The notes under the pieces: generated by a model | The model's database searches: none | Told to the model about the DNA's origin: nothing | What the model saw: the letters and a program-made list of their open reading frames with translations, nothing else | In this document: piece by piece, positions 62,645 to 64,000 of the stretch | Layout of the letters: every line of letters begins with the position of its first letter | Position numbering within the stretch: position 1 is the stretch's first letter | Assembly (NCBI RefSeq): GCF_022811605.1 | Contig: NZ_CP094533.1 | Location: 3,472,001 to 3,536,000, forward strand | Direction: 5' to 3' | DNA from: Agromyces soli | GTDB lineage: Bacteria; Actinomycetota; Actinomycetes; Actinomycetales; Microbacteriaceae | Length of the DNA stretch: 64,000 bases | Translations under genes and position numbers: made by a program

Positions 62645-63223
62645 TCACATCGCGATCGTCGAGATCCGCTCGAAGGGCACGAGCCGGTAGCCGCGAACCT
62701 CGGCCTCGCGCCGGGGCGTGCCCGCCGGATGCAGCGCGAGCTCGAGGTGATCTCCGCCGACCCGGTCGATCGTGCCCTGCCAGCTCGCGCCGCTGACGCC
62801 GCGCACGAGCACCGCCGCACGACGACGGGCGAGGTCGCGGAGGACGAACCCGAATCCGATGCGCGCGGCGAGCGCGGTCGGCGACTCCGGGACGGGGGCG
62901 AGGCTCGCCTGCAGCTCCTCCCGATCCCCGACGATCGCCTCGATCGCGGGGATCCGCACGATCAGCAGGCCGCCGACGGGCGGCTGGGCGCGCGCCGCCA
63001 GCCAGTCCCGGCCGAACGACTCGAGCGCCAGTGTCATGGCGCGGCCGTCGACGAGCTCGCACCGCAGCGGCCGCCCGAGCTCGTGCAGCGCTCGCGCCCG
63101 TTCCCGCACGGAGAGCCGACCGAGCCGATGCCGTTCCTCCTCGAGTGCGAGGGAGCGCTCCTCCTCTCGTTGCTCGTGCTCCATCTGCGCCGAGAGGTCG
63201 TCGATGAGGCGCTCGAATCGCAT
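62645..63223 (-). CDS. Conserved-looking hypothetical protein
   Basis: Protein of 192 residues with an N-terminal coiled coil (about 1-45, Glu/Arg-rich) and a beta-rich C-terminal half. It has no membrane segment and no motif I recognise. The RERARALHELGRPLRCELVDG segment and a possible OB- or Sm-like end (SWQGTIDRVGGDHLELALHP) suggest a small binding fold, but this is a guess. The start ATG at 63223 is supported by the frame only. Confidence 0.68.
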   Translation of the reverse strand: MRFERLIDDLSAQMEHEQREEERSLALEEERHRLGRLSVRERARALHELGRPLRCELVDGRAMTLALESFGRDWLAARAQPPVGGLLIVRIPAIEAIVGDREELQASLAPVPESPTALAARIGFGFVLRDLARRRAAVLVRGVSGASWQGTIDRVGGDHLELALHPAGTPRREAEVRGYRLVPFERISTIAM

Positions 63224-63287
63224 GCCGGCGACCCTAGTCCAGACCGAGCCAGGACAGCCCGACGCTCTCCACAGGCGCCCAGATTTC

Positions 63288-63317
63288 TTGACAGGGATTC
63301 CAGGCACCGTCTAGCGT
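63288..63317 (+). promoter_or_regulatory. Candidate promoter for Rv3235-family gene
   Basis: TTGACA (63288-63293) is the exact -35 consensus, and TAGCGT (63312-63317) lies 18 bases away, so this is the best promoter match I found. The start would be near 63324, with an 80-base leader. An AGGAG ribosome site precedes the ATG at 63403. Confidence 0.6.
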
Positions 63318-63402
63318 TCAAGCACGGGTCCCCCTCCTCCCCCGTTCGGGGGTGATCCGGTCGTCGGGCCGTGCTCGGCGATCGCTACGATCCAGGAGCA
63401 CG

Positions 63403-63846
63403 ATGGCCCCGCACTTCGAACCGGCGCAGACCGGTGACCCCGTCTACGACCCGACTCCACTCGACCGCGACGACTTCTTCGGTCCGCAGCCGGTCGGCCG
63501 GGCCGAGCTTCCCGATCCGATGCCGGTGCTGCGCAACCTCGCGCACTGCGTCGTCGAGGCGCTCGCGGGAGCGCGAGACCTCGAGCAGCTCGCGCGCTGG
63601 GTCACGGACGACGTCTACCGCGGGCTCGAGAAGCGAGTCGCCCTCGCCGCGCGGGCCCGCCGGGTGCGCGGTGCCCGCCCGCAGCGTCCGGTCTTCGCGA
63701 TCGGCACGGTCCGGGCCAGCGAGCCGGCCGACGGCGTGATCGAGGCCGTCGTGCTCGTGCACCAGCGCCCGCGCACCCGCGCCATCGTCATCCGGCTCGA
63801 GGGCTTCGACGCACGCTGGCGGGCGTCGGTGCTCGGGGTGCTCTGA
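63403..63846 (+). CDS. Rv3235-family protein, function unknown
   Basis: Protein of 147 residues. The region PVLRNLAHCVVEALAGARDLEQLARWVTDDVYRGLEKR and the closing beta strands GVIEAVVLVHQRPRTRAIVIRLEGFDARWRASVL match the Rv3235 family (DUF6459) found near secA in actinobacteria. The function is unknown. A clear AGGAG site fixes the ATG at 63403. It converges with the downstream minus-strand gene, and a terminator lies between them. Confidence 0.82.
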   Translation: MAPHFEPAQTGDPVYDPTPLDRDDFFGPQPVGRAELPDPMPVLRNLAHCVVEALAGARDLEQLARWVTDDVYRGLEKRVALAARARRVRGARPQRPVFAIGTVRASEPADGVIEAVVLVHQRPRTRAIVIRLEGFDARWRASVLGVL

Positions 63847-63901
63847 GCGCGCCGATCGATCGCCGCTCGTTCGCTCGCGAGCGAACGGCGGGGCGAACGC
63901 A

Positions 63902-63936
63902 CGAGAGCCGCGCATCCCTCGGATGCGCGGCTCTCG
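63902..63936. terminator. Bidirectional terminator between Rv3235-family gene and secA
   Basis: A perfect 16-base stem (63902-63917 with 63921-63936) has a three-base loop and the GCATCC/GGATGC pair at the loop. Another GC palindrome, 20 bases perfect, lies at 63868-63887. Confidence 0.85.
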
Positions 63937-63947
63937 TGTCGTGATCG

Positions 63948-64000
63948 CTAGCGGCCCTTGCGGTCCTGGGCGCGACGCTCGGCCCGGTTCTGCGGGGACG
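63948..64000 (-). CDS. secA: Probable SecA C-terminus (partial)
   Basis: The last 16 codons of a minus-strand gene end at a TAG (63948-63950) and read SPQNRAERRAQDRKGR. Such NRAERRA basic tails are common at the end of actinobacterial SecA, the preprotein translocase ATPase. The neighbouring Rv3235-family gene supports this, because that family lies near secA1 in mycobacteria. Only the tail is visible, so the assignment rests mainly on context. Confidence 0.55.
   Translation of the reverse strand, partial: SPQNRAERRAQDRKGR

Overview
This is a high-GC (above 70% by eye) chromosomal window. Everything points to an actinobacterium of the family Microbacteriaceae: WhiB1, a zinc-binding anti-sigma factor beside a SigR/SigH-type sigma factor, the fused 2-oxoglutarate decarboxylase Kgd, GuaB1, PdtaS, and a Rho with a long Arg/Asn/Gly-rich insertion. 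I do not commit to a genus. The window is core chromosome. I see no insertion sequence, prophage, CRISPR array, rRNA or replication origin. No stretch longer than about 300 bases lacks a gene, because genes are tightly packed and many overlap by 1 to 4 bases.

Layout. (1) 1-9.3 kb, minus strand: argS, a DUF2993 exported protein, then lysA-hom-thrC-thrB and rho. This is the actinobacterial aspartate-family amino acid block, as in Mycobacterium tuberculosis Rv1292-Rv1297. (2) 9.3-17.1 kb, plus strand: a lipoprotein, a ROK regulator, tRNA-Arg(CCG), an ECF-like sigma factor with a membrane partner, a TPM-domain membrane protein, PspA, an arginase-family enzyme and a small HExxH protein. (3) 17.2-22.4 kb, minus: a siderophore uptake operon (siderophore-interacting protein, two permeases, ATPase, binding lipoprotein) with two DtxR/IdeR-like iron boxes. 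(4) 22.6-28.2 kb, minus: a compact run of SDR, K+ channel, phosphoribosyltransferase, S51-type peptidase, uracil-DNA glycosylase, GNAT and amidase. (5) 28.3-35.5 kb, plus: an acyltransferase, metY and metX for methionine synthesis, then a three-gene two-component set. (6) 35.5-45.9 kb: an MFS exporter, small proteins, a GT87 glycosyltransferase, a complete amino acid ABC transporter, NnrD, HAD, VOC and two CNNM/CorC proteins. (7) 46-51.4 kb: guaB1 divergent from kgd. (8) 51.5-64 kb: MMPL transporter, rsrA-sigR, aroA-rsgA, whiB1, bcp, pdtaS, a CpaE-like/SAF pair, small proteins, an Rv3235-family protein and the C-terminus of a probable SecA. That order parallels the M. tuberculosis Rv3219-Rv3240c neighbourhood.

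Working together. Operon logic is strong. Translational overlaps tie lysA-hom-thrC-thrB, the iron transporter, sigR-rsrA, aroA-rsgA and the histidine kinase/membrane protein pair. Strong hairpin terminators separate convergent genes, and several carry the same inverted word GGATGC/GCATCC. The most unusual non-coding signal is a dispersed element of about 80-93 bp, in three intergenic copies, with inverted ends and a conserved left portion. A second theme is start codons that sit 6 to 9 bases after a TAnnnT -10 element, which suggests leaderless transcripts.
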